NCBI RefSeq assembly: GCF_024171815.1
Contig: NZ_JAMTCJ010000003.1
Location: 186,001-250,000 of the forward strand
Length of the DNA: 64,000 nt
Reading direction: 5' to 3'
Origin: Williamsia maris
GTDB lineage: Bacteria > Actinomycetota > Actinomycetes > Mycobacteriales > Mycobacteriaceae
Positions within the stretch are counted from its first letter, which is position 1. Every line of letters starts with the position of its first letter. This document shows, piece by piece, positions 8,460 to 19,184 of the stretch. The notes under the pieces were generated by a model. It worked only from the letters and a program-made list of their open reading frames with translations. It ran no database searches and was not told where the DNA came from. The translations under genes were made by a program, and so were the position numbers.

Positions 8460-9380
8460 ATGAGTTCTTCTCCCCCGCCCGTGCAGGCGGACGACTCGGC
8501 CGACCGGACCGGCGTCGACACCGCGCGGACCGATCCGAAGCGGGCGAAATCCCGTCGCAAGCTCCGCAGGCGCGCCACCGGTGCACTGCTCCTGCTCGCG
8601 GGCCTGCTCGTCGCGGGAGGACTCGCGACCGTCATCACCCCGTCGCCGCAGGTGGCGACGGCTGATGCACAGACCAACGCCGCCCTCATCCAGGACGGCA
8701 AGAAGCTCTACGAGACGTCGTGCATCACCTGCCACGGTCGCAACCTCGACGGTGTCCAGGATCGTGGACCCTCGCTGGTCGGCGTCGGCGACGCATCGGT
8801 CTACTTCCAGGTCTCGTCGGGCCGCATGCCCGCCGTCCGCGGTGAGGCCCAGGCCGCCCGCAAGCCACCGAAGTTCACCGAGGCGCAGACCGATCAGCTC
8901 GGCGCCTACGTGCAGTCCGTCGGCGGCGGCCCTTCGGTCGTCTACGAACACAACACCGACGGCACCGTCAAGATGGAAGACGGATACCCGGTCAAGGCAC
9001 AGGGCGAGCTCCGCGGTTCCGACATCGGACGCGGCAGCGAGCTGTTCCGGCTCAACTGCGCCTCGTGCCACAACTTCACCGGTCGTGGCGGAGCGCTGTC
9101 CTCGGGCAAGTACGCGCCCACCCTGGACCCGGCCAACGAGCAGCAGATCTACACGGCGATGCTCACCGGCCCGCAGAACATGCCCAAGTTCTCCGATCGG
9201 CAGCTGACCGAGACCGAGAAGAAGGACATCATCGGCTACGTCAAGTACGCCAGTGAGACCAAGCCCCAGGGCGGCTACGCACTCGGCGGCTTCGGACCGG
9301 TGTCCGAGGGCATGGCCATGTGGGTTGTCGGTGTCATCGCGGTTGTCGCCGCAGCGATGTGGATTGGATCGCGATCATGA
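8460..9380 (+). CDS. qcrC: Menaquinol-cytochrome c reductase diheme cytochrome c subunit
   Basis: Membrane-anchored diheme cytochrome c of the bcc complex, carrying electrons from the Rieske protein directly to the oxidase CuA site and so replacing a soluble cytochrome c. It has two CxxCH heme sites (CITCH and CASCH), an N-terminal helix after a basic stretch ([10 protein letters not shown]) and a C-terminal anchor ([17 protein letters not shown]). ATG 8460 is chosen because an AGAGAGAGCAGAG purine tract precedes it directly; an in-frame ATG at 8412 is weaker. The stop overlaps the qcrA start as ATGA. Length is 306 aa. Confidence 0.96.
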   Translation: MSSSPPPVQADDSADRTGVDTARTDPKRAKSRRKLRRRATGALLLLAGLLVAGGLATVITPSPQVATADAQTNAALIQDGKKLYETSCITCHGRNLDGVQDRGPSLVGVGDASVYFQVSSGRMPAVRGEAQAARKPPKFTEAQTDQLGAYVQSVGGGPSVVYEHNTDGTVKMEDGYPVKAQGELRGSDIGRGSELFRLNCASCHNFTGRGGALSSGKYAPTLDPANEQQIYTAMLTGPQNMPKFSDRQLTETEKKDIIGYVKYASETKPQGGYALGGFGPVSEGMAMWVVGVIAVVAAAMWIGSRS

Positions 9381-10612
9381 GTGACGCCCAGAAGCCGTCG
9401 GGCTCCGACGACGACGAGAAGATGACCCCCGAGAAGGCCGAGGGGACCACGAATCCGCCGTCGTACACCCGCGACGAGCTCGACAAGATGAGCAACGACG
9501 ACCTGGTCAAGCTCGGTACGAACCTCGACGGCGTCGAGATCATCTACCGTCGCGACCGGTTCGCCGAGGCCGGCACCAAGGCCGAGAAGCGCGCCGAGCG
9601 TTCGGTCGCATTCTGGTTCGCCCTCGCCGGCGTCCTCGCCGTCGCGTGCTTCGTGATCTTCCTGTTCAACCACTGGGAGTTCGTCCTCCCGGACGGCAAG
9701 AACTACTTCCTCTACACCCTGAACACGCCGCTGTTGGGCATCACCTTCGGTGGATCGATCCTCGCGGTCGGTATCGGCCTGGTGCAGTTCACGAAGAAGT
9801 TCATCCCCGAGGAGATCTCGGTCCAGGATCGCCACGACGGCGGCTCCAACGACCTCGACAAGGCCACCACCGTGGCCCTGCTGAACAACGCGGGCGCCAC
9901 CTCCACCATCGCGCGTCGCAAGCTGATCATCGGTTCGGCCGCCTTCGGTGTCGGGGCCTTCGCCCTCACCGGCGTGGTCGCCCTGCTCGGCGGCATCATC
10001 AAGAACCCGTGGGCCCAGGGCAAGGACTCCGTCCTGTGGCACACCGGCTGGTCGCCGATCTACAACGACCCGAAGTCGCCCAACGAGACGGTCTTCGTCC
10101 GTCGCGACACCGGCGACCCGAGCCAGGTCGTCCTGGTCCGACCCGAGGATCTCGACGCAGGCGCGATGGAGACGGTCTTCCCGTGGCGCGTCTCCGACGG
10201 CTTCGGCGAGACCGAGGAGTCGCGGGAGAAGCTCCACGCGGGTCTGCGGCTGGTCCGTAACCCGGTGATGCTGATCCGCCTGCGTCCGACCGACACCGCG
10301 AAGGTGATCAAGCGCAAGGGCCAGGAGAGTTTCAACTACGGCGACTACTTCGCCTACACGAAGGTCTGCTCGCACCTCGGGTGCCCGACCTCGCTCTACG
10401 AGCAGCAGACGAACCGCATTCTGTGCCCGTGCCACCAGAGCCAGTTCAACGCCCTGGAGTACGGCAAGCCGATCTTCGGACCGGCGGCACGCGCACTGGC
10501 GCAGTTGCCGATTACGGTGAACAATCAGGGATACATGGTTGCAGCAGGTGACTACATCGAGCCCGTCGGCCCCGCTTTCTGGGAGCGCGGCCAAGGTAAG
10601 GACAAGCCATGA
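9377..10612 (+). CDS. qcrA: Menaquinol-cytochrome c reductase Rieske iron-sulfur subunit
   Basis: Rieske 2Fe-2S subunit of the bcc complex, taking electrons from menaquinol at the outer face. The 411-aa protein has the long actinobacterial N-terminus with three hydrophobic segments (about residues 75-95, 115-135 and 180-205) and a C-terminal Rieske domain with CSHLGCP and CPCHQSQF as cluster ligands. The ATG at 9377 overlaps the qcrC stop (ATGA), and its own stop overlaps qcrB the same way, so all three subunits should be made in matched amounts. Confidence 0.97.
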   Translation: MSDAQKPSGSDDDEKMTPEKAEGTTNPPSYTRDELDKMSNDDLVKLGTNLDGVEIIYRRDRFAEAGTKAEKRAERSVAFWFALAGVLAVACFVIFLFNHWEFVLPDGKNYFLYTLNTPLLGITFGGSILAVGIGLVQFTKKFIPEEISVQDRHDGGSNDLDKATTVALLNNAGATSTIARRKLIIGSAAFGVGAFALTGVVALLGGIIKNPWAQGKDSVLWHTGWSPIYNDPKSPNETVFVRRDTGDPSQVVLVRPEDLDAGAMETVFPWRVSDGFGETEESREKLHAGLRLVRNPVMLIRLRPTDTAKVIKRKGQESFNYGDYFAYTKVCSHLGCPTSLYEQQTNRILCPCHQSQFNALEYGKPIFGPAARALAQLPITVNNQGYMVAAGDYIEPVGPAFWERGQGKDKP

Positions 10613-12234
10613 GTGCTATCGCGGATCGCGCAGCGGTCCAAGCAGAGGGAGTCGACTCCCGCTATCACCTGGCCGCAGGTATGCGACGCCAGATCAACAA
10701 GGTCTTCCCGACGCACTGGTCATTCCTGCTCGGTGAGATCGCCCTCTACAGCTTCGTCATCCTGCTGATCTCGGGTGTCTACCTCACGCTGTTCTTCGAC
10801 CCGTCGATGGCCGAGGTCACCTACCACGGCTCGTACCAGCCGCTCAACGGCGTGGAGATGAGCAAGGCCTACGCAACGGCGCTCGACATCTCGTTCGACG
10901 TCCGCGGCGGTCTGTTCGTCCGTCAGATCCACCACTGGGCCGCGCTGCTGTTCGCCGCGTCGATCATCGTGCACATGGCGCGCATCTTCTTCACCGGTGC
11001 GTTCCGTCGTCCGCGTGAGGCCAACTGGGTCATCGGTTGCCTGCTCCTGCTGCTGGCGATGTTCGAGGGCTTCTTCGGATACTCGCTCCCCGATGACCTG
11101 CTCTCCGGTACCGGCGTCCGCGCCGCGATGTCGGGCATCGTCATGGGCATCCCGGTGGTCGGCACCTGGGTCCACTGGGCCCTGTTCGGTGGCGACTTCC
11201 CCGGCGAGATCATCATCCCGCGGCTCTACATCCTGCACGTGCTGCTGTTCCCCGGGATCATCCTCGCGCTGATCGGTGCCCACCTGGCGCTGGTCTGGTA
11301 CCAGAAGCACACGCAGTTCCCCGGCCCCGGCCGCACCGAGAAGAACGTCGTGGGTGTCCGCATCCTCCCGGTCTTCGCGGTCAAGTCCGGCGCGTTCTTC
11401 GCCGTCACCTTCGGCATCCTCGCGATCATGTCCGGGGTGTTCCAGATCAACCCGATCTGGGTGCTCGGCCCGTACAACCCCGCACACGTCTCGGCCGGTT
11501 CGCAGCCCGACATCTACATGATGTGGACCGACGGTCTGGCCCGACTGATGCCGGCGTGGGAGATCTACTTCGGCAACTCGTACACGATCCCCGCGATCTT
11601 CTGGGTCGTCGCCATCATCGGTGTGATCATCACCGCGATGGTCGCCTACCCGTGGATCGAGAAGAAGCTCACCGGTGACGATGCGCATCACAACCTGCTG
11701 CAGCGTCCGCGCGACGTCCCGGTCCGCACCGCGATCGGCGCAATGGCGTTCGCCTTCTACATCGTGCTCACGCTGTCGTGCATGAACGACATCATCGCGC
11801 TGAAGTTCCACATCTCGCTGAACGCGACGACGTGGATGGGCCGCATCGGTCTGATCATCCTGCCGCCGCTGGCGTACTACATCGCCTACCGCTGGGCACT
11901 CGCACTGCAGCGCAGTGACCGCGCGGTCCTCGAGCACGGTATCGAGACCGGCATCATGAAGCGTCTCCCGCAGGGCGAGTACGTCGAGGTCCACCAGCCG
12001 CTCGGCCCGGTGGACGATCACGGACACCCGATCCCGCTCCCGTACCAGGGCGCGGCGCTCCCCAAGCGCATGAACAAGCTGGGGTCGGCCGGTTCACCCG
12101 GCACCGGGTCGCTCATGGTGGCCGACTCACCCGAAGAGCAGAAGCGCAACGTGGAGCTCGAGCGCGAGGCCCATGCCCAGGAGCACGAGGCCATCTCGAA
12201 CCTCCAGGCAAAGGGCGGCAAGATGCTCGAGTAG
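10609..12234 (+). CDS. qcrB: Menaquinol-cytochrome c reductase cytochrome b subunit
   Basis: Quinol-oxidising diheme cytochrome b core of the bcc complex. Family features are the heme-ligand helices ([11 protein letters not shown] and the LHVLL...[12 protein letters not shown] segment), the [13 protein letters not shown] region, and a PPxxY-like PPLAYYIAY near the end of the membrane part. The 541-aa protein carries a charged C-terminal extension (about residues 440-541, Glu/Ala/Gln-rich at the end), typical of actinobacterial QcrB, where it helps hold the supercomplex together. It is the last gene of the unit and a strong hairpin terminator follows. Confidence 0.97.
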   Translation: MSAIADRAAVQAEGVDSRYHLAAGMRRQINKVFPTHWSFLLGEIALYSFVILLISGVYLTLFFDPSMAEVTYHGSYQPLNGVEMSKAYATALDISFDVRGGLFVRQIHHWAALLFAASIIVHMARIFFTGAFRRPREANWVIGCLLLLLAMFEGFFGYSLPDDLLSGTGVRAAMSGIVMGIPVVGTWVHWALFGGDFPGEIIIPRLYILHVLLFPGIILALIGAHLALVWYQKHTQFPGPGRTEKNVVGVRILPVFAVKSGAFFAVTFGILAIMSGVFQINPIWVLGPYNPAHVSAGSQPDIYMMWTDGLARLMPAWEIYFGNSYTIPAIFWVVAIIGVIITAMVAYPWIEKKLTGDDAHHNLLQRPRDVPVRTAIGAMAFAFYIVLTLSCMNDIIALKFHISLNATTWMGRIGLIILPPLAYYIAYRWALALQRSDRAVLEHGIETGIMKRLPQGEYVEVHQPLGPVDDHGHPIPLPYQGAALPKRMNKLGSAGSPGTGSLMVADSPEEQKRNVELEREAHAQEHEAISNLQAKGGKMLE

Positions 12235-12261
12235 GTCCCACCCACTCGGCTCGAACCACAG

Positions 12262-12293
12262 CGGCCGGCGAACCCACACGGGTTCGCCGGCCG
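12262..12293 (+). terminator. Hairpin terminator after qcrB
   Basis: A perfect 14-bp stem, CGGCCGGCGAACCC with its complement, around an ACAC loop, beginning 28 bases after the qcrB stop. Only a weak T-stretch (TTCTGTG) follows. Confidence 0.75.
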
Positions 12294-12372
12294 TTCTGTG
12301 TCGGCTCCTCCCCTCCCCCACCGCGGCGTGTGCAGCCCTGGCCGCATACAGAGATCCATCACCCACCCGATT

Positions 12373-12393
12373 TTCCTTGTGGTAAGTAAGGAA
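12373..12393 (+). promoter_or_regulatory. Inverted repeat over the ribosome site of the accessory hydrolase
   Basis: TTCCTT (12373-12378) and AAGGAA (12388-12393) form a perfect 6-bp inverted repeat around 9 bases, immediately before GTG 12396. The right arm contains the probable Shine-Dalgarno AAGGA. In RNA the stem would hide it; in DNA it could be an operator. Confidence 0.45.
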
Positions 12394-12395
12394 CC

Positions 12396-13589
12396 GTGAG
12401 GAAACGTGTCTGCTCGGTTGTCGCGCTGTCCGTGTCTCTGCTCCTGTGTGCGCCGTCCGGCGGCGCAAGCGCAACACGGACGCACAATCTGACGGTCTCG
12501 CTACCGGCTCCGTCCGGCCCGTTGATTGTCGGTGTGACGGACATCCACCTGCACGACCCGACACGGCCCGAATTCGCCGGCACCACAGGTCAACACCGGC
12601 AACTGATGATCCGTGTGTGGTACCCAGCCAGCCGACGGGTGGGTGCGCCTCAGCCCTGGATGGCGGGCGGTGGACTCGACGAAGAGCGGGTCTTCCTGCG
12701 AAACCGCACTGTGCCGGAGGACAGCTGGTCGCTTGCGCCCACGCACAGCTACCTGAAGGCGCCGGCTGCCGCCGCGGTTCGTCGGCCGGTGCTCATCTAC
12801 TCACCCGGCTTCCTCGACTCCGATTCGTGGAACACCTCGAAAGCCGAAGACCTTGCCAGCCACGGATACGTGGTGGTGGGTATCGATCACACCCATGAGA
12901 CGTACTCAGTGGAGTTTCCGCGCGATCAGACGATACGCGGTGTCACACCAAAGTCTGCGTCAGCTGGCTACCTCACCTCTGTTCTGCTTCCGATTCGAGT
13001 TGCGGACACACGGTTCGTCCTCGATCAGCTCACCGAACTCACTCACGGATTCAATCCCGATGTCGACCATGCGGCGTTGCCGTCGCAGTTGGGCCGGAGT
13101 CTTGATCTCGCCAGGATCGGAATGTTCGGGCACTCCCTCGGCGGATCCACAACCGCACAAGCGATGCATGAGGACGACAGGATCAGCGCAGGCATCGACC
13201 TCGACGGCCCGCTCTGGGGGTCTGTGGGCCACGACGGATTGTCGCGCCCTCTCGGGATGCTCGGCAACCGCAACCAGAGCGCACGAACCGATCCCGACTG
13301 GCTGCCGTACTGGCCCCACAACACCGGACGGAAGATCCCGCTTCGTGTTCCTGGGGCGCGTCATGAATCGTTCACCGATCAGGAGATCATCATCAGCCAA
13401 CTTCGCGCCGCTGACCTCATCCCGGCGTCAGCAGCTGCCGAAGCCATCGGAACGTGTCCGCCCGCCCGAAGCGTAGTCGCCCAGAACACCTTCCTGCGAG
13501 CGTTCTTCGACACAACCCTCATCCATGACGTCCCCTCGCCGAGCGACGTACACGACCTGGCAACGTCCGGTCTGGAGCCGGCAGCGTGA
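12396..13589 (+). CDS. Secreted alpha/beta hydrolase, PAF-acetylhydrolase-like
   Basis: A probable exported lipase/esterase of 397 aa with a signal peptide (basic MRKRV, then a hydrophobic run ending GGASA). The nucleophile elbow is GHSLGG in GMFGHSLGGSTTAQAM; upstream lie RPVLIYSPGFLDS (oxyanion region) and HGYVVVGIDHTHE, and a likely catalytic His is in ARHESF. This layout is that of plasma PAF-acetylhydrolase/dienelactone-hydrolase-like proteins. The DNA is visibly less GC-rich than the flanking respiratory genes and uses more A/T-ending codons, suggesting acquisition. It is coupled by a GTGA overlap to the HIT-like gene. Substrate unknown. Confidence 0.8.
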   Translation: MRKRVCSVVALSVSLLLCAPSGGASATRTHNLTVSLPAPSGPLIVGVTDIHLHDPTRPEFAGTTGQHRQLMIRVWYPASRRVGAPQPWMAGGGLDEERVFLRNRTVPEDSWSLAPTHSYLKAPAAAAVRRPVLIYSPGFLDSDSWNTSKAEDLASHGYVVVGIDHTHETYSVEFPRDQTIRGVTPKSASAGYLTSVLLPIRVADTRFVLDQLTELTHGFNPDVDHAALPSQLGRSLDLARIGMFGHSLGGSTTAQAMHEDDRISAGIDLDGPLWGSVGHDGLSRPLGMLGNRNQSARTDPDWLPYWPHNTGRKIPLRVPGARHESFTDQEIIISQLRAADLIPASAAAEAIGTCPPARSVVAQNTFLRAFFDTTLIHDVPSPSDVHDLATSGLEPAA

Positions 13590-14062
13590 TCGAACAGCCG
13601 CGAGAGGCATCCTCGTGCATGGCCTGCCGGTTCGTAGCAGAACCGGTGGCTGTTCCCGGTGGACGCATTGCCGACACCACGCACTGGGTGGTTGAGCACT
13701 GTGTTGGTCCGCTGGGTGTCGGCACGCTCATCCTCAAACCACGCCGCCACGTGGTCGCAGTGGCGGCGTTGAACGATACCGAGGTTCAAGAGCTCGGTCC
13801 GTTACTCAGGAAGTGCTCGGCGGTGGCAGCAGAGATATCCGACGCTGACCAGGTCTACAACACCCTGTGGTCACATGCGGATACTCAACCCGGCCATATT
13901 CACTACGTCATTCAGCCGGTGACCGCGCAGCAGTGCCTCTCGACGGGGTTGTTCGGACCGGCGCTGCAGATGGCCATGTTCGACGCCGGCGCCGTGCCGG
14001 ACCCTCGACAGGTCGCGATGGTGGCTGACCGTGCCCGCACGCTCTGGAACGCGGTCCGGTGA
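13586..14062 (+). CDS. HIT-like protein with incomplete histidine triad
   Basis: This 158-aa cytosolic protein has the HIT/GalT-like fold pattern: CMACRF near the N-terminus, a PLGVGTLILKPRRH strand-turn, and a C-terminal PGHIHYVIQPV where HIT proteins have HxHxH. Here the third His is replaced by Val, so normal nucleotide hydrolase or transferase activity is doubtful, although the central His is kept. The GTG at 13586 overlaps the hydrolase stop, implying coupled translation. Like its partner it looks less GC-rich than the surroundings. A GalT-like or regulatory nucleotide-binding role is possible. Confidence 0.75.
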   Translation: MIEQPREASSCMACRFVAEPVAVPGGRIADTTHWVVEHCVGPLGVGTLILKPRRHVVAVAALNDTEVQELGPLLRKCSAVAAEISDADQVYNTLWSHADTQPGHIHYVIQPVTAQQCLSTGLFGPALQMAMFDAGAVPDPRQVAMVADRARTLWNAVR

Positions 14063-14150
14063 GACAACCCCGAGGCATCGCAGGAAGTTGGGCAAAGCAC
14101 GGGCCCCGACAGCCGCAAGGCAGTGCCTGGTCCGCGGTGTGGACACGAGA

Positions 14151-14178
14151 AAGGGCAGGTGCTCGCGCACCTGCCCTT
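14151..14178. terminator. Bidirectional hairpin between HIT-like gene and ctaF
   Basis: A perfect 12-bp stem (AAGGGCAGGTGC and its complement) around TCGC lies between two convergent genes. It is followed by TTTC-rich sequence on the minus strand, so it mainly serves ctaC-ctaF. Confidence 0.75.
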
Positions 14179-14208
14179 GTCATCGTGTGTGGAGAAACGT
14201 GGTTCGTG

Positions 14209-14625
14209 TCAGTGCTTCTCGGCGCCGACGTGGTACTCGAAGACGAGACCGGCCACGGCGGAGACGATCGCCACCGCGCCCACGGCCACGAGCCAGAACT
14301 GACTCATCGCCATCGCGACGGCCAGCAGGGCCGCACCGCCGGCGATGAGGATGGGCCACCAGCTACCCGGGCTGAAGAAACCCAGTTCGCCTGCGCCGTC
14401 CTCGATCTCCGCCTCTTCGTAGTCCTCGGGGCGGATGTCGACGCGTCGTGCGACGAAGCGGAAGTAGGTACCGATGATCAGGGTCAGTCCACCGGTCATC
14501 ACGATGCCGGTCAGACCGACCCACTCCACGTTCTTGCTCGACAGTCCGGTGCAGACCCCGTACAGGATCGCGGCACCGAAGAAGAAGATCGTCAGGATCT
14601 CGAAGAGCCGGGCTTCGATCTTCAC
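14209..14625 (-). CDS. ctaF: Cytochrome c oxidase subunit IV
   Basis: Small actinobacteria-specific subunit of the aa3 oxidase. The 138-aa protein has four hydrophobic helices (two N-terminal: [15 protein letters not shown] and [16 protein letters not shown]; two C-terminal: [18 protein letters not shown] and [19 protein letters not shown]) separated by an acidic loop with [12 protein letters not shown]. Its GTG start overlaps the ctaC stop (GTGA), giving coupled synthesis with subunit II. The mycobacterial genes Rv2197c and mmpS3 that usually lie downstream are absent here; the accessory hydrolase/HIT pair occupies that space. Confidence 0.95.
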   Translation of the reverse strand: MKIEARLFEILTIFFFGAAILYGVCTGLSSKNVEWVGLTGIVMTGGLTLIIGTYFRFVARRVDIRPEDYEEAEIEDGAGELGFFSPGSWWPILIAGGAALLAVAMAMSQFWLVAVGAVAIVSAVAGLVFEYHVGAEKH

Positions 14626-15764
14626 TGGAGGGCTCCTACCGTGCAGCCGGGCAATGAGGTGTTGCTGGTGTCACCGTTGGTCTTCGGGGTGGTCGTACCG
14701 TCGGTGCTGCGTCGCGTGTCGAACGGATGCGTCGTGACCGAGACCGGGGTCTCACAGATGCTCTGCAGCGCCTGCGCATTCGTGGCGTTGGGGTTCGACG
14801 CACGATAGGTGATGTAGGAGTCGAACTTCTCCTTGGTCACCGCACGCACCTCGAAGTTCATCATCGAGTGGTACGTGCCGCACATCTCCGCACACCGTCC
14901 GACGAAGGCACCGGTCTTGTCGATCGAGCTCACCTGCCACCGGTTGTCGGTGTGGTTCTGCTTGGGGAACGGCATCACGTCGCGCTTGAACAGGAACTCG
15001 GGCACCCAGAACGAGTGGATGACGTCGGCGGAGGCCTGTTCGAACTCGATGCGCTCACCGACCGGCAGGACAAGAACCGGGATCTCGTCGGACGTGCCGA
15101 CGGTCTCGATGCGGTCGAACTTGAGGTAGTTGCGGATGTCGTCGTCGCGGCCGTTCGCCGGCAACGGCTTCTCTTCGCCCTCTTCGTTGAGCTCGGCGCG
15201 CTGGATCTCGTACGGGCTGCCGTTGCGCTCGAAACCGTCGTACTTCGAGCCGTCGGCCATGTCGACGGTGCGGTAGCCGAACTTCCAGTTCCACTGGAAA
15301 GCGGTGACATCCACCACGACGGCCGGATCGGCCTTTTTCGTCTCGACGCTGTTCTGCACGATGATCGTGAAGTAGAACAGCACCGCGATGATCACGAACG
15401 GGATGGCCGTGTAGGTCAGCTCGAGCGGCACGTTGTAGGCCGTCTGCCGGGGGAACTCGTCCTCCTGGCTGAGCTTGCCGGTGCCCTTGCGGCGGTGGAA
15501 CGAGATGGTCCAGAACGTCAGGGCCCAGACGATCACGCCCATCAGCAGTGCCGCGATCACCGACCACGTCCACAGATGCCGCATGTCCTCGGCCTCGGGC
15601 GTGACGCCCTCCGGCCAGCCGAAACGCATTGCCTCCGAGGCGCTACACCCCGACATCAGGAGAGCACCGAGCCCGAGAACGAGCAGTGCCGAGACCCTCT
15701 TCAGTCGTCTCCGGCTGTTGCCGGACGTCGCTGCTCGGGGCCGTCCACCGTGTGTCACTGTCAC
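14622..15764 (-). CDS. ctaC: Cytochrome c oxidase subunit II
   Basis: Lipid-anchored CuA-bearing oxidase subunit that accepts electrons from QcrC. It has an N-terminal lipobox (LMSGC), two transmembrane helices ([17 protein letters not shown] and [16 protein letters not shown]), the aromatic FQWNWKF and the CuA ligands in SADVIHSFW and [13 protein letters not shown] charged insertion follows the second helix ([12 protein letters not shown] to NGRDDD), as in mycolata where it contacts QcrC. GTG 15764 is given; GTG 15758 is nearly as likely, since GGGAAGG lies at a better distance from it. It is divergent from asnB. Confidence 0.96.
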   Translation of the reverse strand: MTVTHGGRPRAATSGNSRRRLKRVSALLVLGLGALLMSGCSASEAMRFGWPEGVTPEAEDMRHLWTWSVIAALLMGVIVWALTFWTISFHRRKGTGKLSQEDEFPRQTAYNVPLELTYTAIPFVIIAVLFYFTIIVQNSVETKKADPAVVVDVTAFQWNWKFGYRTVDMADGSKYDGFERNGSPYEIQRAELNEEGEEKPLPANGRDDDIRNYLKFDRIETVGTSDEIPVLVLPVGERIEFEQASADVIHSFWVPEFLFKRDVMPFPKQNHTDNRWQVSSIDKTGAFVGRCAEMCGTYHSMMNFEVRAVTKEKFDSYITYRASNPNATNAQALQSICETPVSVTTHPFDTRRSTDGTTTPKTNGDTSNTSLPGCTVGALQ

Positions 15765-16032
15765 GCCTTCCCGCCTGTCAATTCACGCAGTTCCCAGCGC
15801 TGCCGCCGAGTCGGGAACAGCCCCGACTCCAAGCACACAGCCCAGTACTACGCAGCGTAGACCAAGTCGGTCGGAGTTTCGTGATCGGGGTTTGCGCGCG
15901 TGCGGGGTCGCCCGCGTCGACGCCGGGATGGACCCGCGGTGCGGCATACTCGACGACGTCCGAGCCGTCCGACGGCCACGTCCGGTGCCGTCGGATCACC
16001 CCTGGCTCGGTGGTCGAATCGAGGCAAAACGC

Positions 16033-17961
16033 GTGTGTGGTCTGCTGGGCCTGCTGACAAGTGATTCATCGGCTGCGTCTGCCCGAGAGCTGGTCGCCGC
16101 CGCGTCGCATTGCATGCGTCACCGGGGTCCGGACGAGCCGGGTGGTACCTGGAGCGATGCCGACGTCGCGTTCGGCTTCAACCGGTTGGCGTTCATCGAC
16201 ATCGAGCACTCGCATCAGCCGTTGCGCTGGGGCCCGCCGGAGTCGCCCGACCGCTACGCCATGGTGTTCAACGGCGAGATCTACAACTACCTCGAGCTGC
16301 GTGCCCAGCTCGCCGCCGACGAGGGCGCGGTCTTCCGCACCGAGGGCGACGGCGAGGCCATCGTCGCGGCGTTCCACTACTGGGGCGCCGACTCGGTCGC
16401 CCGCCTGCGCGGGATGTTCGCCTTCGCCATCTGGGACACCGAGAAGCGCAGTCTGTTCCTCGCCCGCGATCCGTTCGGCATCAAGCCGATGTTCATCGCC
16501 ACCGGGCCACGCGGCACGGTGTTCGGCAGCGAGAAGAAAAGCCTGTTGGAGCTGCTGGGTCGCGTCGGTCTCGGCGACCGTCTCGACGACCGCGCGATCG
16601 AGCACTACACGGTCCTGCAGTACGTCCCCGAGCCCGAGACCCTGCACACCGACATCACCCGTATCGAGTCCGGCACGCACGCCACCCTGACGCCCGGCTC
16701 GCGCCCGCGGACCCATCGGTATTTCACGCCGCAGTTCGAGAGCAGGCCCTTCAGGGTCGGTGGCGAGCAGGCCCGCTACGACGAGATCGCCGAGGCACTC
16801 TCGGATTCGGTGGCCAAGCACATGCGCGCCGACGTCACCGTCGGGTCGTTCCTGTCCGGCGGCATCGACTCCACGGCCATCGCGGCCCTCGCCATCCGAC
16901 ACAACCCCGACCTGATCACCTTCACCACCGGGTTCGAACGACAGGGCTACTCCGAGGTCGACGTCGCGGCCGAGTCGGCCGCGGCCATCGGTGCGCGCCA
17001 TGTCGTCAAGGTCGTCGGGCCGGCCGAGTTCGCCGCGTCGATTCCCGAGATCGTCTGGTACCTCGACGATCCCGTCGCCGACCCGGCCCTCGTGCCCTTG
17101 TACTTCGTGGCCAAGGAGGCCCGCAAGCACGTCAAGGTGGTGCTGTCCGGCGAGGGCGCCGACGAGCTGTTCGGCGGCTACACGATCTACAAGGAACCGT
17201 TGTCGCTGCGACCGTTCGAACGTCTGCCCGCCGGCCTGCGGGCCGCGGCGGGCCGGTTGTCCGATCGCATCCCCGAGGGCACTCGCGGCAAGAGCCTCCT
17301 GCACCGCGGGTCGATGCCGCTCGAGGAGCGGTACTACGGCAACGCCCGCAGCTTCGACGACGCGCGTCTGCGCTCGGTGCTGCGCAGCTACCGACCGGAG
17401 TGGACGCACACCGACGTCACCGCCGACATCTACGCGACCACCCAGGGCTGGGATCCCGTCGCGCGGATGCAGCACATCGACCTGTTCACGTGGCTGCGCG
17501 GCGACATCCTCGTCAAGGCCGACAAGATCACCATGGCCAACTCACTCGAACTGCGCGTGCCGTTCCTCGACCCCGAGGTCTTCGAGGTCGCGCGTCTGCT
17601 GCCGACCGAGGAGAAGCTCTCGCACGGCACGACCAAGTACGCGCTGCGCAAGGCGCTCGAGCAGATCGTCCCCGCACACGTGCTGCACCGTAAGAAGTTG
17701 GGTTTCCCGGTGCCGCTGCGACATTGGCTCGCCGGCACCGAGCTGTACGACTGGGCGCGCGAGACCGTGACGGCCTCGCAGACCGATCACATCTTCAATC
17801 GCGCGGCGGTGTTCAACATGCTCGACGAGCACCGGGCGGGCACCGTGGACAACAGTCGACGGCTCTGGACGATCCTGGTGTTCATGGTGTGGCACGCCAT
17901 CTTCGTCGAGAAGACACTCGTGCCGAACATCTCCGACCACACCTACCCGGTCAAGCTCTAG
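16033..17961 (+). CDS. asnB: Asparagine synthase (glutamine-hydrolysing)
   Basis: Makes asparagine, or in mycolata may amidate cell-wall precursors, using glutamine-derived ammonia and ATP. The GTG start at 16033 places Cys2 (MCGLLG) as the N-terminal nucleophile of the class II glutaminase domain; RHRGPDE and FNGEIYN are further glutaminase motifs. The synthetase domain has the pyrophosphate loop SGGIDST (about residue 275) and GEGADELFGGY. Length is 642 aa, close to mycobacterial AsnB. GAGG precedes the start by 8 bases; the frame runs much further upstream, but that would bury the essential Cys. It lies divergent to ctaC. Confidence 0.95.
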   Translation: MCGLLGLLTSDSSAASARELVAAASHCMRHRGPDEPGGTWSDADVAFGFNRLAFIDIEHSHQPLRWGPPESPDRYAMVFNGEIYNYLELRAQLAADEGAVFRTEGDGEAIVAAFHYWGADSVARLRGMFAFAIWDTEKRSLFLARDPFGIKPMFIATGPRGTVFGSEKKSLLELLGRVGLGDRLDDRAIEHYTVLQYVPEPETLHTDITRIESGTHATLTPGSRPRTHRYFTPQFESRPFRVGGEQARYDEIAEALSDSVAKHMRADVTVGSFLSGGIDSTAIAALAIRHNPDLITFTTGFERQGYSEVDVAAESAAAIGARHVVKVVGPAEFAASIPEIVWYLDDPVADPALVPLYFVAKEARKHVKVVLSGEGADELFGGYTIYKEPLSLRPFERLPAGLRAAAGRLSDRIPEGTRGKSLLHRGSMPLEERYYGNARSFDDARLRSVLRSYRPEWTHTDVTADIYATTQGWDPVARMQHIDLFTWLRGDILVKADKITMANSLELRVPFLDPEVFEVARLLPTEEKLSHGTTKYALRKALEQIVPAHVLHRKKLGFPVPLRHWLAGTELYDWARETVTASQTDHIFNRAAVFNMLDEHRAGTVDNSRRLWTILVFMVWHAIFVEKTLVPNISDHTYPVKL

Positions 17962-17977
17962 CTCCGACGACGCAGAC

Positions 17978-18016
17978 GACGAAGCCGGCCGATGTGACAC
18001 ATCGGCCGGCTTCGTC
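17978..18016. terminator. Long hairpin between asnB and adoK
   Basis: GACGAAGCCGGCCGATGTG and its exact complement are separated by a single A, giving a stem of about 17 bp with a small loop, between convergent genes. Confidence 0.8.
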
Positions 18017-18037
18017 TGTGGTCGGGCTGAGTGGAGA

Positions 18038-19096
<1,059 letters not shown>

Positions 19097-19109
19097 CTAC
19101 TTCACGACT

Positions 19110-19139
19110 GTGGCCCACCTCGCTTCCGAGGTGGGCCAC
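19110..19139 (-). terminator. Hairpin between erpA and adoK
   Basis: A perfect 13-bp stem, GTGGCCCACCTCG and its complement, around four bases, located after the erpA stop. There is no T-run, so it may act as an attenuator or mRNA stabiliser instead. Confidence 0.5.
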
Positions 19140-19184
19140 AGGCGGTGGTGCAGGGTCGGCCGCGGTGGGCCGACTACCGGTATG

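Noticed and set aside
15475-16032. N-terminal extension of the asnB frame
   Set aside because: It would bury the catalytic Cys2 and runs antisense through the start of ctaC.
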